From positions 1 to 11,958 of the forward strand of contig JAEUAC010000425.1 of assembly GCA_019695455.1 (NCBI GenBank): 11,958 nt of DNA, in the 5' to 3' direction. Positions 1 through 5,996 of the stretch are shown piece after piece. Made by a program: the position numbers and the translations under genes. Source of the stretch: Methylorubrum extorquens (GTDB lineage Bacteria > Pseudomonadota > Alphaproteobacteria > Rhizobiales > Beijerinckiaceae). Below the pieces are notes generated by a model. The model saw only the letters and a list, made by a program, of their open reading frames with translations, was not told the DNA's origin and made no database searches. Position 1 is the stretch's first letter, and the number at the start of each line of letters is the position of its first letter.

Positions 1-272
1 CCGGGCGATCGCCGCGACGCGGGCCCGCGCGACGGCGAGGCCTTGGCGACTGGCGCAGGCGGCTTCGGCGTCGCGGCGGGCGCGGAGGTCGACCGCGCAC
101 CGCCGCCCTCGTCATCCTGAGGAGCCCTCGCAGAGGGCGTCTCGAAGGACGCGCGACGGTCCCGCACACTCCGAGACGGGGCCCAAGAGCCCTCCACGGC
201 ACGAGAACGTCGGCAAGGCCGGGCCAGCGCCCGACGGGGCCGGCCACGACGACGAGGCGGCCGCCGGTCGCC
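1..272. other. Left-edge region with no convincing gene
   Basis: No reading frame here has a start, a recognisable motif or a ribosome binding site. Plus frame 1 stays open from the window edge to a TGA at 118-120. It would encode about 39 residues of Ala/Gly/Arg-rich sequence, so it could be the low-complexity tail of a gene that begins outside the window. In DNA of this GC content such a short open stretch is expected by chance. The rest is the spacer downstream of the NicO-like gene, including the hairpin element at 111-152. I see no T-tract terminator for that gene. Confidence 0.4.
111..152. repeat. Hairpin-forming intergenic repeat-like element
   Basis: The element begins GTCATCCTGAGGAG and ends with CTCGAAGGACGC. 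It folds on itself: TCCT and GAG pair with CTC and AGGA, around an inner stem of GCCCT (124-128) and AGGGC (134-138) with loop CGCAG. The 'CATCCTGAGG ... CTCGAAGGA' pattern resembles short palindromic elements that I recall as frequent between genes in Methylobacterium and Bradyrhizobium genomes. Only one copy lies in this window, so its repeat status rests on memory. It lies in the 3' spacer of the NicO-like gene and might stabilise or end that transcript. Confidence 0.45.
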
Positions 273-1283
273 CTAAGCTCCGCCGCCCGCGCTCCACAGG
301 CCGAGCAGCAGCGCCGCGCCGAGCACCGTCGCGAAGGCGGCGGCGGCGAGTTCCAGCCAGGCGAGCTCCCGGGCGCCGCCGGCCCCGCGGCCGCCCGCGA
401 GGCGGAGGGCGAGGTGCTTGGCGCCGACCGCGATCGCGGCGAGCGCCCCGGTGGTCAGCGCCGTGCCGGCCGCCATGGCGAGGACGGCCGCGGCGCCGAT
501 CCAGAAGAGGCCCTGCGACAGCGCGAAGACGAGGAGGATGATGGCGCCCGAGCAGGGTCGCAGCCCGGCCGCCGCGATCACGGCGAGGCTGTCGCGGAGC
601 GTCGTCGCGCGCGAGGCCTCGGCGGCCAGCACGGCGCCGCCATGGTCGCAGGCCGGCCCGCATTCGGCGCCGGCACCGCCCGCGACGGCGGCGGATTTCC
701 GCCACAGGAGCACGAGGCCGAAGACCGCGAGCGCCGCGAAACTCGCGAGCTCGATCCGGCTGGCGGCCGCGCTCACGGCGGCGGCGCCGGCGTCGAGCAG
801 GATCGCCAGGATGCCGACGAGGCCGAGGGCGACGAGCGCCTGCAGGAGCGCCGCGCCCGTGGACAGCGCGAGGCCGCGCGCGAGCGTCTTGCGGGACGCC
901 ACGATGTAGGAGGCGATCACGCCCTTGCCGTGGCCCGGGCCGGCCGCGTGGAACACGCCGTAGGCGAAGCCGAACAGGAGGAGCGGCCAGGCGGCCGCGT
1001 CCTCGCGCCGGATGGCGCCGAGCGCCGCGACGAGGCTGCGGTGGAAGCTCGCCTGCACGGCGAGGAGCCAGCCGCCGAGCCCGGTCGCGGCCGGCGCGAC
1101 CTCGCGGATCCCCGTGCCGAAGGGGTTCCTGGGCGCGGGCGGCGGAGCGGCCGTCCCCGCCAGGAGGAGGCCGAGGAGCACGAAGGCGCCGCCGGCCAGC
1201 GCCAGCGCGAGCCCGCACGCCGCGAGCCGCCGGAGCGGCGACGCGCCCTCCGGCTCGCGGGCCGTCAGCGCCGTCAGGGACAT
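273..1283 (-). CDS. NicO/RcnA-type nickel/cobalt transporter
   Basis: This is a 336-residue polytopic inner-membrane protein of the NicO (high-affinity nickel/cobalt transporter) superfamily. Its first hydrophobic segment spans about residues 18-43. The family hallmark HAAGPGHGKG is at 112-121 inside a membrane helix and probably supplies metal-ligand histidines. A second conserved block, RPCSGAI, is at 242-248. Between them, a short Cys/His loop (207-216: ECGPACDHGG) replaces the long His-rich loop of E. coli RcnA. Further helices lie at about 137-163, 178-194, 250-285 and 308-330. The ATG at 1283 was chosen because it overlaps the end of the upstream DUF1007 gene by 10 bp, a sign of translational coupling; a longer frame upstream would add a non-membrane Arg-rich extension. 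Family membership is clear. Direction of transport (uptake or efflux) and metal choice cannot be read from the sequence. Confidence 0.88.
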   Translation of the reverse strand: MSLTALTAREPEGASPLRRLAACGLALALAGGAFVLLGLLLAGTAAPPPAPRNPFGTGIREVAPAATGLGGWLLAVQASFHRSLVAALGAIRREDAAAWPLLLFGFAYGVFHAAGPGHGKGVIASYIVASRKTLARGLALSTGAALLQALVALGLVGILAILLDAGAAAVSAAASRIELASFAALAVFGLVLLWRKSAAVAGGAGAECGPACDHGGAVLAAEASRATTLRDSLAVIAAAGLRPCSGAIILLVFALSQGLFWIGAAAVLAMAAGTALTTGALAAIAVGAKHLALRLAGGRGAGGARELAWLELAAAAFATVLGAALLLGLWSAGGGA

Positions 1284-1936
1284 GCGACGAGGACGCGCGA
1301 GGAGAATTGCGCGCCGTAGTTCGACGAGGCGTTCAGCGCGTTGAAGAAGGCCTCGGAGACGCCGCCGGCCGGCGGCGCGGGATCGGGCTTCGGCCGCGTG
1401 ACCTTCAGGGCGCATCCGGCCGGCGCGCCCTCGACCTTCACGGCGTCGTCGCCGTCGGCCATGGCGAAGTCCACGAAGAAGGACGGATCGTAGACCTCCA
1501 GCGTGAACAGCCGGTCCGGCTTGGAGGACGGCTTCACGGGCAGGTCGTAGGTCAGCGTGAGGATGCCGCCCTCGAAGCGCGTCGCGTAGTTCACGGGCTC
1601 GCCGAAGGCGACCTTGGCGCCGTTCGCCTTGGCCTGCGTGAAGAAGCCGCTCTCGGCCAGCGATTCGATGTTGATCTTGGCGAGCTCGGCCATCTTGTCG
1701 GCCGCGAGCTTGCCGTCCGGCCCGGCCGGGAAGCCCTGGACCGCGTAGGCCGAATAGGCCTCGTCGAAGGACCAGCCCTGCCGGATCGCCGAGACGCGCC
1801 CGTCCGGCCCGTAGAGGACCACGGCCCTGGACTTCACCCAGACGTGGGGATGGGCGAGGGCCGGCAGGGCGGCCAGCCCGAACAGGACGGCGAGACCCGA
1901 CCTGACGAGGGTCGACGGGAGGGAAGCGATTCGCAT
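1274..1936 (-). CDS. DUF1007 family periplasmic protein, partner of NicO
   Basis: This 220-residue exported protein belongs to the DUF1007 family, often annotated as the periplasmic part of an uncharacterised transport system. Residues 1-28 look like a Sec signal peptide ending ALA. The predicted mature protein then begins HPHVWV, with His29 and His31 at or near the new N-terminus. This is a plausible metal-binding start and is typical of the family. The core includes GWSFDEAYSAY (54-64) and YDPSFFVDF (149-157). Two cysteines, at 175 and 219, could form a disulfide in the periplasm. The gene lies directly upstream of the NicO-like permease with a 10-bp overlap. This arrangement recurs in Alphaproteobacteria and suggests that the protein delivers or accepts Ni2+ or Co2+ for the permease; that role is an inference. 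No strong Shine-Dalgarno sequence precedes the ATG at 1936. Confidence 0.88.
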   Translation of the reverse strand: MRIASLPSTLVRSGLAVLFGLAALPALAHPHVWVKSRAVVLYGPDGRVSAIRQGWSFDEAYSAYAVQGFPAGPDGKLAADKMAELAKINIESLAESGFFTQAKANGAKVAFGEPVNYATRFEGGILTLTYDLPVKPSSKPDRLFTLEVYDPSFFVDFAMADGDDAVKVEGAPAGCALKVTRPKPDPAPPAGGVSEAFFNALNASSNYGAQFSSRVLVACP

Positions 1937-2020
1937 GGCGGCATGGGACCCGGCCGCCGGTGAACGATCTCCGAACGGCCGCCCGCTTCTGCGACCGCTC
2001 TTCGGCGAAACCGGGGCGGC

Positions 2021-2037
2021 CGGCGACCGCGTCGCCG
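2021..2037 (-). terminator. Possible stem-loop downstream of the PRC-barrel gene
   Basis: CGGCGAC (2021-2027) and GTCGCCG (2031-2037) form a perfect 7-bp stem around a 3-nt loop. It starts 18 nt past the stop codon of the PRC-barrel gene on the minus strand. No T-tract follows, so it may be a 3'-end stabiliser or a chance palindrome in GC-rich DNA instead of an intrinsic terminator. If active, it would separate this transcript from DUF1007-NicO. Confidence 0.3.
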
Positions 2038-2055
2038 ACCGCCCGCGTCGCCGCC

Positions 2056-2550
2056 TCAGCGCTTCTTGTACTCGAACTTCGGGGCGTTGTTCAGCGCGTC
2101 CTTGTCCGTGTTCATCATGGCCTTGAAGCCGTCGCCGTCCTTCACGAGCGTGATGGCGGCCGGCTCGACGGCGACGTAGCGCTCGCCCATGCCCAGGAAG
2201 CCGCCCACGCCGAGGATCACGCCCGAGATCGTCTTGCCGTCCTTGATGACGAAGTCCTCGACCTCGCCGAGCTTCTCGTTGGCGTTGTTGTAGACGTCCG
2301 TTCCGCGGATGCGCGAGGCGACCGTATCCGTGGGCTGCACGCCGATGAAGCGGACGACCACGGCGGACGAGGTGGCCGTCGTCATGCCGGCGCCGCCCAT
2401 CCGCATGCCGTCGGCGGCCGGCGCCATGACGGGGGCCGTCGCATTCGGCGCGACCGGGGTCGTCGCGGTCGGCGCCGGGGTCGTCTGCGCGAGGGCGGCG
2501 GACGCGGACAGGAGACCAGCCGCGACGGCGGCAGCGGAGAGAAGCTTCAT
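2056..2550 (-). CDS. Exported PRC-barrel domain protein
   Basis: This 164-residue protein has a Sec signal peptide (about 1-21, ending ALA before Gln22), a Pro/Thr/Ala/Met-rich flexible stretch (23-60) and one PRC-barrel domain (about 76-137). The domain contains IRGTDVYNNANEKLGEVEDF (81-100), GVILGVGGFLGMG (110-122) and VAVEPAAITL (126-135). PRC-barrels are small beta-barrels first seen in photosynthetic reaction-centre H subunits and RimM. Exported versions are common in Hyphomicrobiales, and their molecular function is largely unknown. The ATG at 2550 is supported by an AAGGA Shine-Dalgarno sequence 6 nt upstream and by the signal peptide that follows it. A longer frame reaching 2880 would put Arg/Pro-rich sequence before the signal peptide and was rejected. 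A candidate EcfG-type promoter at 2594-2620 suggests control by the general stress response. The 119-bp gap to DUF1007 argues against tight co-transcription. Confidence 0.88.
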   Translation of the reverse strand: MKLLSAAAVAAGLLSASAALAQTTPAPTATTPVAPNATAPVMAPAADGMRMGGAGMTTATSSAVVVRFIGVQPTDTVASRIRGTDVYNNANEKLGEVEDFVIKDGKTISGVILGVGGFLGMGERYVAVEPAAITLVKDGDGFKAMMNTDKDALNNAPKFEYKKR

Positions 2551-2568
2551 GATTTGTCCTTCAGCGAA

Positions 2569-2584
2569 CGGTCCGGCCGGACCG
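2569..2584. promoter_or_regulatory. 16-bp perfect palindrome in the PRC-barrel 5' region
   Basis: CGGTCCGGCCGGACCG is perfectly self-complementary. It lies 18 nt upstream of the PRC-barrel ATG, between the candidate promoter (2594-2620) and the Shine-Dalgarno sequence (2557-2561). It could be a dimeric repressor operator or a 5'-UTR hairpin. At this GC content about one perfect palindrome of this length per window is expected by chance, so its placement is the main argument. Confidence 0.35.
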
Positions 2585-2593
2585 CGTGGGCCC

Positions 2594-2620
2594 TCAACCA
2601 GCCCGTGTCGGCCCGGTTCC
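2594..2620 (-). promoter_or_regulatory. Candidate EcfG (general stress sigma factor) promoter
   Basis: Read on the minus strand, GGAAC (2620-2616) is followed by 16 nt and then GGTTG (2599-2595). This closely fits the alphaproteobacterial general-stress consensus GGAAC-N16/17-CGTT, with one mismatch in the -10 element. Transcription would start near 2590, giving a leader of about 40 nt before the PRC-barrel ATG at 2550, which is a sensible geometry. Small exported stress proteins are typical members of this regulon. Confidence 0.5.
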
Positions 2621-2932
2621 CCGGCTCGGCGATCGCAGGCGCGGCCTCGGCCCGGGCATGCTGACGGCCACGCTCCGGCAGCGCTCAAGCCGCCACGGGG
2701 CGCGATCGGCCGTCGCCCCGCACCGATCGATCGCGGGATCCGCAGATCACGCCGGATCACGGCGACGAGCGCAGGACGGGGCTGCGACGGTGACCGGCGA
2801 TGGAGCCCTGCTTCGCGCCGTGCATGCGGGCGGCACCGGCAAGCTGCCGATGACCCGGTCCGGCTTGCGCCAGTCGTCATGCGTCGGCCGATGCTCTATC
2901 GGCAGCGATCGCACCGGCGGGAACCGTCCTCG

Positions 2933-3757
2933 ATGCACGAGCAATGGGACGCGGCATCGTCGATCGTGTCGACGGCGACGATCACACAAGCGACGGCCGC
3001 GACGTTCTCCGATCTCTTCACCAGCCAGATCTTTCTCTGCTTCATTCGGTCCGGCACGAAACGCGTCCTGTGTCCCATCCAGGGCGAACTCATCGGCAGA
3101 GAGGGCGACCTCTTGGTCTTTCCGCCTGGATCGATCGTGACATTGGAAAATCGTCCGCGCCTCGACGCTGATTACAGAGCCGATGCGGTCTATTTCAGCC
3201 GGGACCTGATCGGATCGATCTTCGGCCTTGCGTCGCACCGGGCCGATCGGTCGATCCGGATCCTGCGCCAGGCCACGCACGATCCGATCCGGATCTTGAA
3301 CCTCGTTCAGGCGACCTTGCGGGACGACGACCTGCCCGCCTCGATCCGGCGGCATCGGCTCCTCGAACCGCTTGTCTGGCTCCGTCACCACGGCATCGTG
3401 CTGACGTCCGAGGACGACCCGGCACCGTTTCCGCGAGTGCGGCGCCTCGTCGAGACCGACCCGAGCCGGGTCTGGCGAGCGGCGGATGTCGCGGGACACT
3501 TCGCGATGAGCGAGGCCACCTTCAGGCGCTGGCTGGCGCGATCGGGGCACGGGTTCTCGAAGATCGTTCTCAACACGCGACTGGAGCGGGGGCTGATGCT
3601 GCTGCAGAGCACGGATCGTCCCGTGTCGACGATCGCGCTGGATTGCGGGTTCAAGACGCCCTCGCATTTCGCCGACGCGTTCCGGCGACGGTTCGGCCTG
3701 CAGCCCACGGCGATCCGGTCGACGGGCCCGGATCGATCGTTTCCCGACACTCTTTGA
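2933..3757 (+). CDS. AraC-family transcriptional regulator
   Basis: This is a 274-residue cytoplasmic DNA-binding protein. The N-terminal part (about 1-150) resembles a cupin-like sensing domain, with GELIGREGDLLVFPPGSIVTL at about 51-71. The C-terminal AraC/XylS domain has two helix-turn-helix units. The first is at about 183-202 (ADVAGHFAMSEATFRRWLA). The second, at about 230-255, carries the family signature IALDCGFKTPSHFADAFRRRFG. The layout recalls GadX/GadW-type regulators, although the ligand is unknown. The start is uncertain: ATGs at 2879, 2891 and 2933 share the frame and none has a strong Shine-Dalgarno sequence. I chose 2933 because the sequence upstream is Arg-rich and unlike the domain. 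The gene uses more A/T-ending codons and is much richer in GATC than its neighbours, which hints at a different history. Likely targets are the flanking PRC-barrel or PEBP genes, by inference only. Confidence 0.85.
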   Translation: MHEQWDAASSIVSTATITQATAATFSDLFTSQIFLCFIRSGTKRVLCPIQGELIGREGDLLVFPPGSIVTLENRPRLDADYRADAVYFSRDLIGSIFGLASHRADRSIRILRQATHDPIRILNLVQATLRDDDLPASIRRHRLLEPLVWLRHHGIVLTSEDDPAPFPRVRRLVETDPSRVWRAADVAGHFAMSEATFRRWLARSGHGFSKIVLNTRLERGLMLLQSTDRPVSTIALDCGFKTPSHFADAFRRRFGLQPTAIRSTGPDRSFPDTL

Positions 3758-3823
3758 TCGGATGCCGGAAGCGGGCGGAATCGGGAGGGCTAAGCTCGGC
3801 GCGTCATCTCGGAAAGAGTGGTC

Positions 3824-4375
3824 ATGCTGCCGCACCAGAGCTCCATCGTCCTCGCGATCACCCTCGGCCTCGCCGCACCGGCGCTCGCGGCCGATGGGTT
3901 TCGCCTGTCCAGCACGTCCGTGGCCGAAGGCGAGACGCTGGCGGCGGCGCAGGTCTTCAGCGGGTTCGGCTGCCGCGGAGGCAACCAATCGCCGCAACTG
4001 TCATGGTCGGGCGCACCGGCGGGAACGAAGAGCTTCGCCGTGACCGCCTATGATCCCGATGCGCCGACAGGATCGGGCTGGTGGCACTGGAACGTCGTGA
4101 ACATCCCGGCCGACACGACGGCGTTGCGGGCCGGCGCGAGCGGCGCGAGCGCATTGCCGAAAGGATCCGTGGAGGTCCGCAACGATTACGGGGCGTCCGG
4201 CTTCGGCGGCGCGTGTCCCCCGCCGGGTGAAGTCCACCGCTACGTCTTCACCATCTATGCCCTCGACGTCGACAAGCTCGACCTGCCGAAGGACGCGAGC
4301 AACGCCCTGGCCGGGTTCATGACCCGCGCCCATGCGAAGGCGAAGGCCAGCATCACGGCCCTCTACGGCCGCTGA
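3824..4375 (+). CDS. Exported PEBP/YbhB-YbcL family protein
   Basis: This 183-residue protein has an N-terminal signal peptide (about 1-22, MLPHQSS... to ALA) followed by a bacterial phosphatidylethanolamine-binding-protein fold ('Raf kinase inhibitor-like'). Conserved ligand-pocket motifs are visible: DPDAPTGSGWWHW at 77-89 and a GACPPPGEVHRY block at 129-140. Cys50 and Cys131 could form a disulfide after export. The ATG at 3824 is preceded by GGAAAGAG (3811-3818) at good spacing and leads directly into the signal peptide. The GTG at 3818 overlaps that Shine-Dalgarno sequence and is less likely. The physiological role of these proteins in bacteria is not settled; binding of phosphate-containing or other small ligands is usually supposed. 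The gene lies 66 bp after the AraC-family gene on the same strand and may be co-transcribed with it. Confidence 0.9.
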   Translation: MLPHQSSIVLAITLGLAAPALAADGFRLSSTSVAEGETLAAAQVFSGFGCRGGNQSPQLSWSGAPAGTKSFAVTAYDPDAPTGSGWWHWNVVNIPADTTALRAGASGASALPKGSVEVRNDYGASGFGGACPPPGEVHRYVFTIYALDVDKLDLPKDASNALAGFMTRAHAKAKASITALYGR

Positions 4376-4384
4376 CGATGGGCC

Positions 4385-4415
4385 GGCCGCCCCCCGTGCC
4401 CGCATGGGGACGGCC
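4385..4415 (+). terminator. Possible stem-loop after the PEBP gene
   Basis: GGCCG (4385-4389) pairs with CGGCC (4411-4415), and a run of C (from 4390) pairs with GGGG (4406-4409), around a loop of about 10 nt with a small asymmetric bulge. It begins 9 nt past the stop codon. No T-tract follows, so termination is uncertain. Confidence 0.35.
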
Positions 4416-4441
4416 TGCGGGACCGCGACGGGAGACGGAGT

Positions 4442-4470
4442 TTGCGGGGGCGGCCTCGGCGCCCTAGATA
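4442..4470 (+). promoter_or_regulatory. Weak candidate promoter for lipA
   Basis: TTGCGG (4442-4447) and TAGATA (4465-4470) are 17 nt apart, with three of six matches to each sigma-70-type consensus element. The implied start site, near 4477, leaves a leader of about 27 nt before the lipA ATG. The AT-rich patch stands out in a GC-rich spacer, but the match is modest. Confidence 0.3.
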
Positions 4471-4503
4471 AGGGTGGAGCCTTCCCGCGGCTCGGATTGC
4501 TCC

Positions 4504-5463
4504 ATGGCCGTCGTCCTCGACCTCCTCAGCGCCGACCGGCGCCCGCGCCATCCCGAGAAGGCGCATCGGCCGGACAGCCCCGTCCAGCGCAAGCCGGACT
4601 GGATCCGCGTGAAGGCGCCGGGCTCGCCCCGCTGGGCCGAGACCAACCGCATCGTGCGCGACAACGGCCTGGTCACGGTCTGCGAGGAGGCGGGCTGCCC
4701 CAACATCGGCGAGTGCTGGGAGAAGAAGCACGCGACCTTCATGATCATGGGCGACACCTGCACGCGGGCCTGCGCCTTCTGCAACGTGCGGACGGGCCTG
4801 CCCGAGGCGCTCGACGCCGGCGAGCCGTCCCGCGTCGCCGACGCGGTCGCGACGCTCGGCCTCGCCCACGTCGTCGTCACGTCCGTCGACCGCGACGACC
4901 TCCCGGACGGCGGGGCCGCGCATTTCGCCGACGTGATCCGCCTCATCCGCGAGCGCTCGCCGGCCACGACGATCGAGATCCTGACGCCGGACTTCCTGCG
5001 CAAGGAGGGGGCCCTCGAGGTGGTGGTCGCGGCCCGGCCGGACGTGTTCAACCACAACCTCGAGACGGTGCCCTCCAAGTACCTGACCGTGCGGCCCGGC
5101 GCCCGCTACTTCCACTCGATCCGCCTCCTGCAGCGCGCCAAGGAGCTGGACCCGACGGTGTTCACCAAGTCCGGCATCATGGTCGGGCTCGGCGAGGAGC
5201 GGACGGAGGTGCTGCAGCTGATGGACGATCTGCGCTCGGCCGAGGTCGACTTCCTGACCATCGGCCAGTACCTGCAGCCGACCCGCAAGCACCACCCGGT
5301 GATCCGCTTCGTGCCGCCAGACGAATTCAAGGGCTACGAGACCACGGCCTACGCCAAGGGCTTCGGCCTCGTGTCGGCGACGCCGCTCACGCGCTCGTCC
5401 CACCATGCCGGGGAGGATTTCGCCCGCCTGAAGGCCGCCCGCCGGGCGGCGCTGCCGGCCTGA
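4504..5463 (+). CDS. lipA: Lipoyl synthase
   Basis: This 319-residue radical-SAM enzyme inserts two sulfur atoms into protein-bound octanoyl groups to make the lipoyl cofactor of pyruvate and 2-oxoglutarate dehydrogenases and the glycine cleavage system. It acts in the cytoplasm. Both iron-sulfur cluster motifs are intact. The auxiliary cluster has CX4CX5C (Cys60, Cys65, Cys71), and the radical-SAM cluster has CX3CX2C (Cys86, Cys90, Cys93, in TCTRACAFC). Other conserved blocks are EAGCPNIGECW (62-72), VFNHNLETV (181-189) and KSGIMVGLGE (222-231). The serine-bearing C-terminal motif, usually RSSYHA, reads RSSHHA here (297-302). I chose the ATG at 4504 because its length fits alphaproteobacterial LipA; the GTG at 4474 would add ten residues and overlap the candidate promoter region. 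A RatA/COQ10-type gene follows after 4 nt and is almost certainly co-transcribed. Confidence 0.97.
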   Translation: MAVVLDLLSADRRPRHPEKAHRPDSPVQRKPDWIRVKAPGSPRWAETNRIVRDNGLVTVCEEAGCPNIGECWEKKHATFMIMGDTCTRACAFCNVRTGLPEALDAGEPSRVADAVATLGLAHVVVTSVDRDDLPDGGAAHFADVIRLIRERSPATTIEILTPDFLRKEGALEVVVAARPDVFNHNLETVPSKYLTVRPGARYFHSIRLLQRAKELDPTVFTKSGIMVGLGEERTEVLQLMDDLRSAEVDFLTIGQYLQPTRKHHPVIRFVPPDEFKGYETTAYAKGFGLVSATPLTRSSHHAGEDFARLKAARRAALPA

Positions 5464-5467
5464 CGCG

Positions 5468-5923
5468 ATGCCCTCCTTCAAGACCACGCGCCGGGTCCCG
5501 CACTCGGCCCAGCAGATGTACGACCTCGTGGCCGACGTCGAGCGCTACCCCGAGTTCCTGCCGCTCTGCACGGGGCTGCGCGTGCTGCGCCGGACCCGGG
5601 ACGGCGAGCGCGACGCGATCGTCGCCGAGATGAGCGTCGGCTACAAGGCGATCTCCGAGCGGTTCACCACCAAGGTGACGCTCGACCCGGAGGCCCACGA
5701 CATCCACGTGTCCTACGTCGACGGGCCCTTCAAGTATCTCGAGAACCGCTGGGAGTTCCGGCCGGACCCGGCCGGGTCCGCGATCCATTTCGCGATCGAC
5801 TACGAGTTCCGCTCGCTCGCCCTCGGGCTCCTCATGGGCTCGATGTTCGACCGGGCGTTCCGCAAGTTCGCGGACGCGTTCGAGCGCCGGGCCGACGCCG
5901 TCTACGGCCCCGCCACGACCTGA
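5468..5923 (+). CDS. RatA/COQ10-type START-domain protein
   Basis: This 151-residue protein is one START-like (SRPBCC) domain of the ubiquinone-binding COQ10/RatA family. Characteristic features are the N-terminal FKTTRRVPHSAQQMYDLVADVERYPEFLPLC (4-34), with the family YPEFLPLC element, then FKYLENRWEF in mid-domain (about 88-97) and a C-terminal helix FDRAFRKFADAFERRA (about 127-142) that covers the hydrophobic pocket. Mitochondrial COQ10 homologues help ubiquinone function in respiration. The E. coli homologue was reported as a ribosome-association toxin (RatA), so databases often label such genes 'type II toxin'. With no antitoxin gene nearby and lipA 4 nt upstream, a housekeeping lipid- or quinone-chaperone role fits better here. 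The lipA-RatA order recurs in Alphaproteobacteria. Confidence 0.92.
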   Translation: MPSFKTTRRVPHSAQQMYDLVADVERYPEFLPLCTGLRVLRRTRDGERDAIVAEMSVGYKAISERFTTKVTLDPEAHDIHVSYVDGPFKYLENRWEFRPDPAGSAIHFAIDYEFRSLALGLLMGSMFDRAFRKFADAFERRADAVYGPATT

Positions 5924-5996
5924 CCTCCGCACGGCACGCGCCGGCTGCGCCACGCGCTGCGCCACCCCTTTCCCCCTCTCGAGGCCGACCCGCACC

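Larger units (their letters stand above)
2551..2932. other. Divergent intergenic region between PRC-barrel and AraC-family genes
   Basis: This 382-bp spacer has no convincing coding capacity. On the PRC-barrel side it holds the Shine-Dalgarno sequence, the 16-bp palindrome at 2569-2584 and the EcfG-like promoter at 2594-2620. Further right, about 2704-2760, it is dense in GATC, with several tandem or near-tandem copies and a direct repeat of GATCAC. An AraC-type regulator could bind here to control itself or its neighbours, but I see no clear pair of half-sites. I found no good promoter for the AraC-family gene. Confidence 0.5.

Noticed and set aside
112..1218. Long minus-strand frame overlapping the NicO gene
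   Set aside because: It is Arg/Pro/Gly-rich with no domain or ribosome binding site, and is an out-of-frame reading of the permease gene, as expected in GC-rich DNA.
1307..1963. Plus-strand frame opposite DUF1007
   Set aside because: It mirrors the DUF1007 gene, whose signal peptide and conserved core are far more convincing.
2747..3997. 416-codon minus-strand frame across the AraC-family gene
   Set aside because: Composition is Arg/Asp-rich and featureless, and it runs opposite a regulator with two clear helix-turn-helix motifs.
4363..5487. 374-codon minus-strand frame opposite lipA
   Set aside because: lipA on the plus strand has all its cluster-binding cysteines; the antisense frame shows only shadow composition.
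5468..5923. Toxin-antitoxin system built on the RatA-like protein
   Set aside because: There is no antitoxin-like partner; the 4-nt linkage to lipA and the COQ10-type START domain favour a respiratory housekeeping role.
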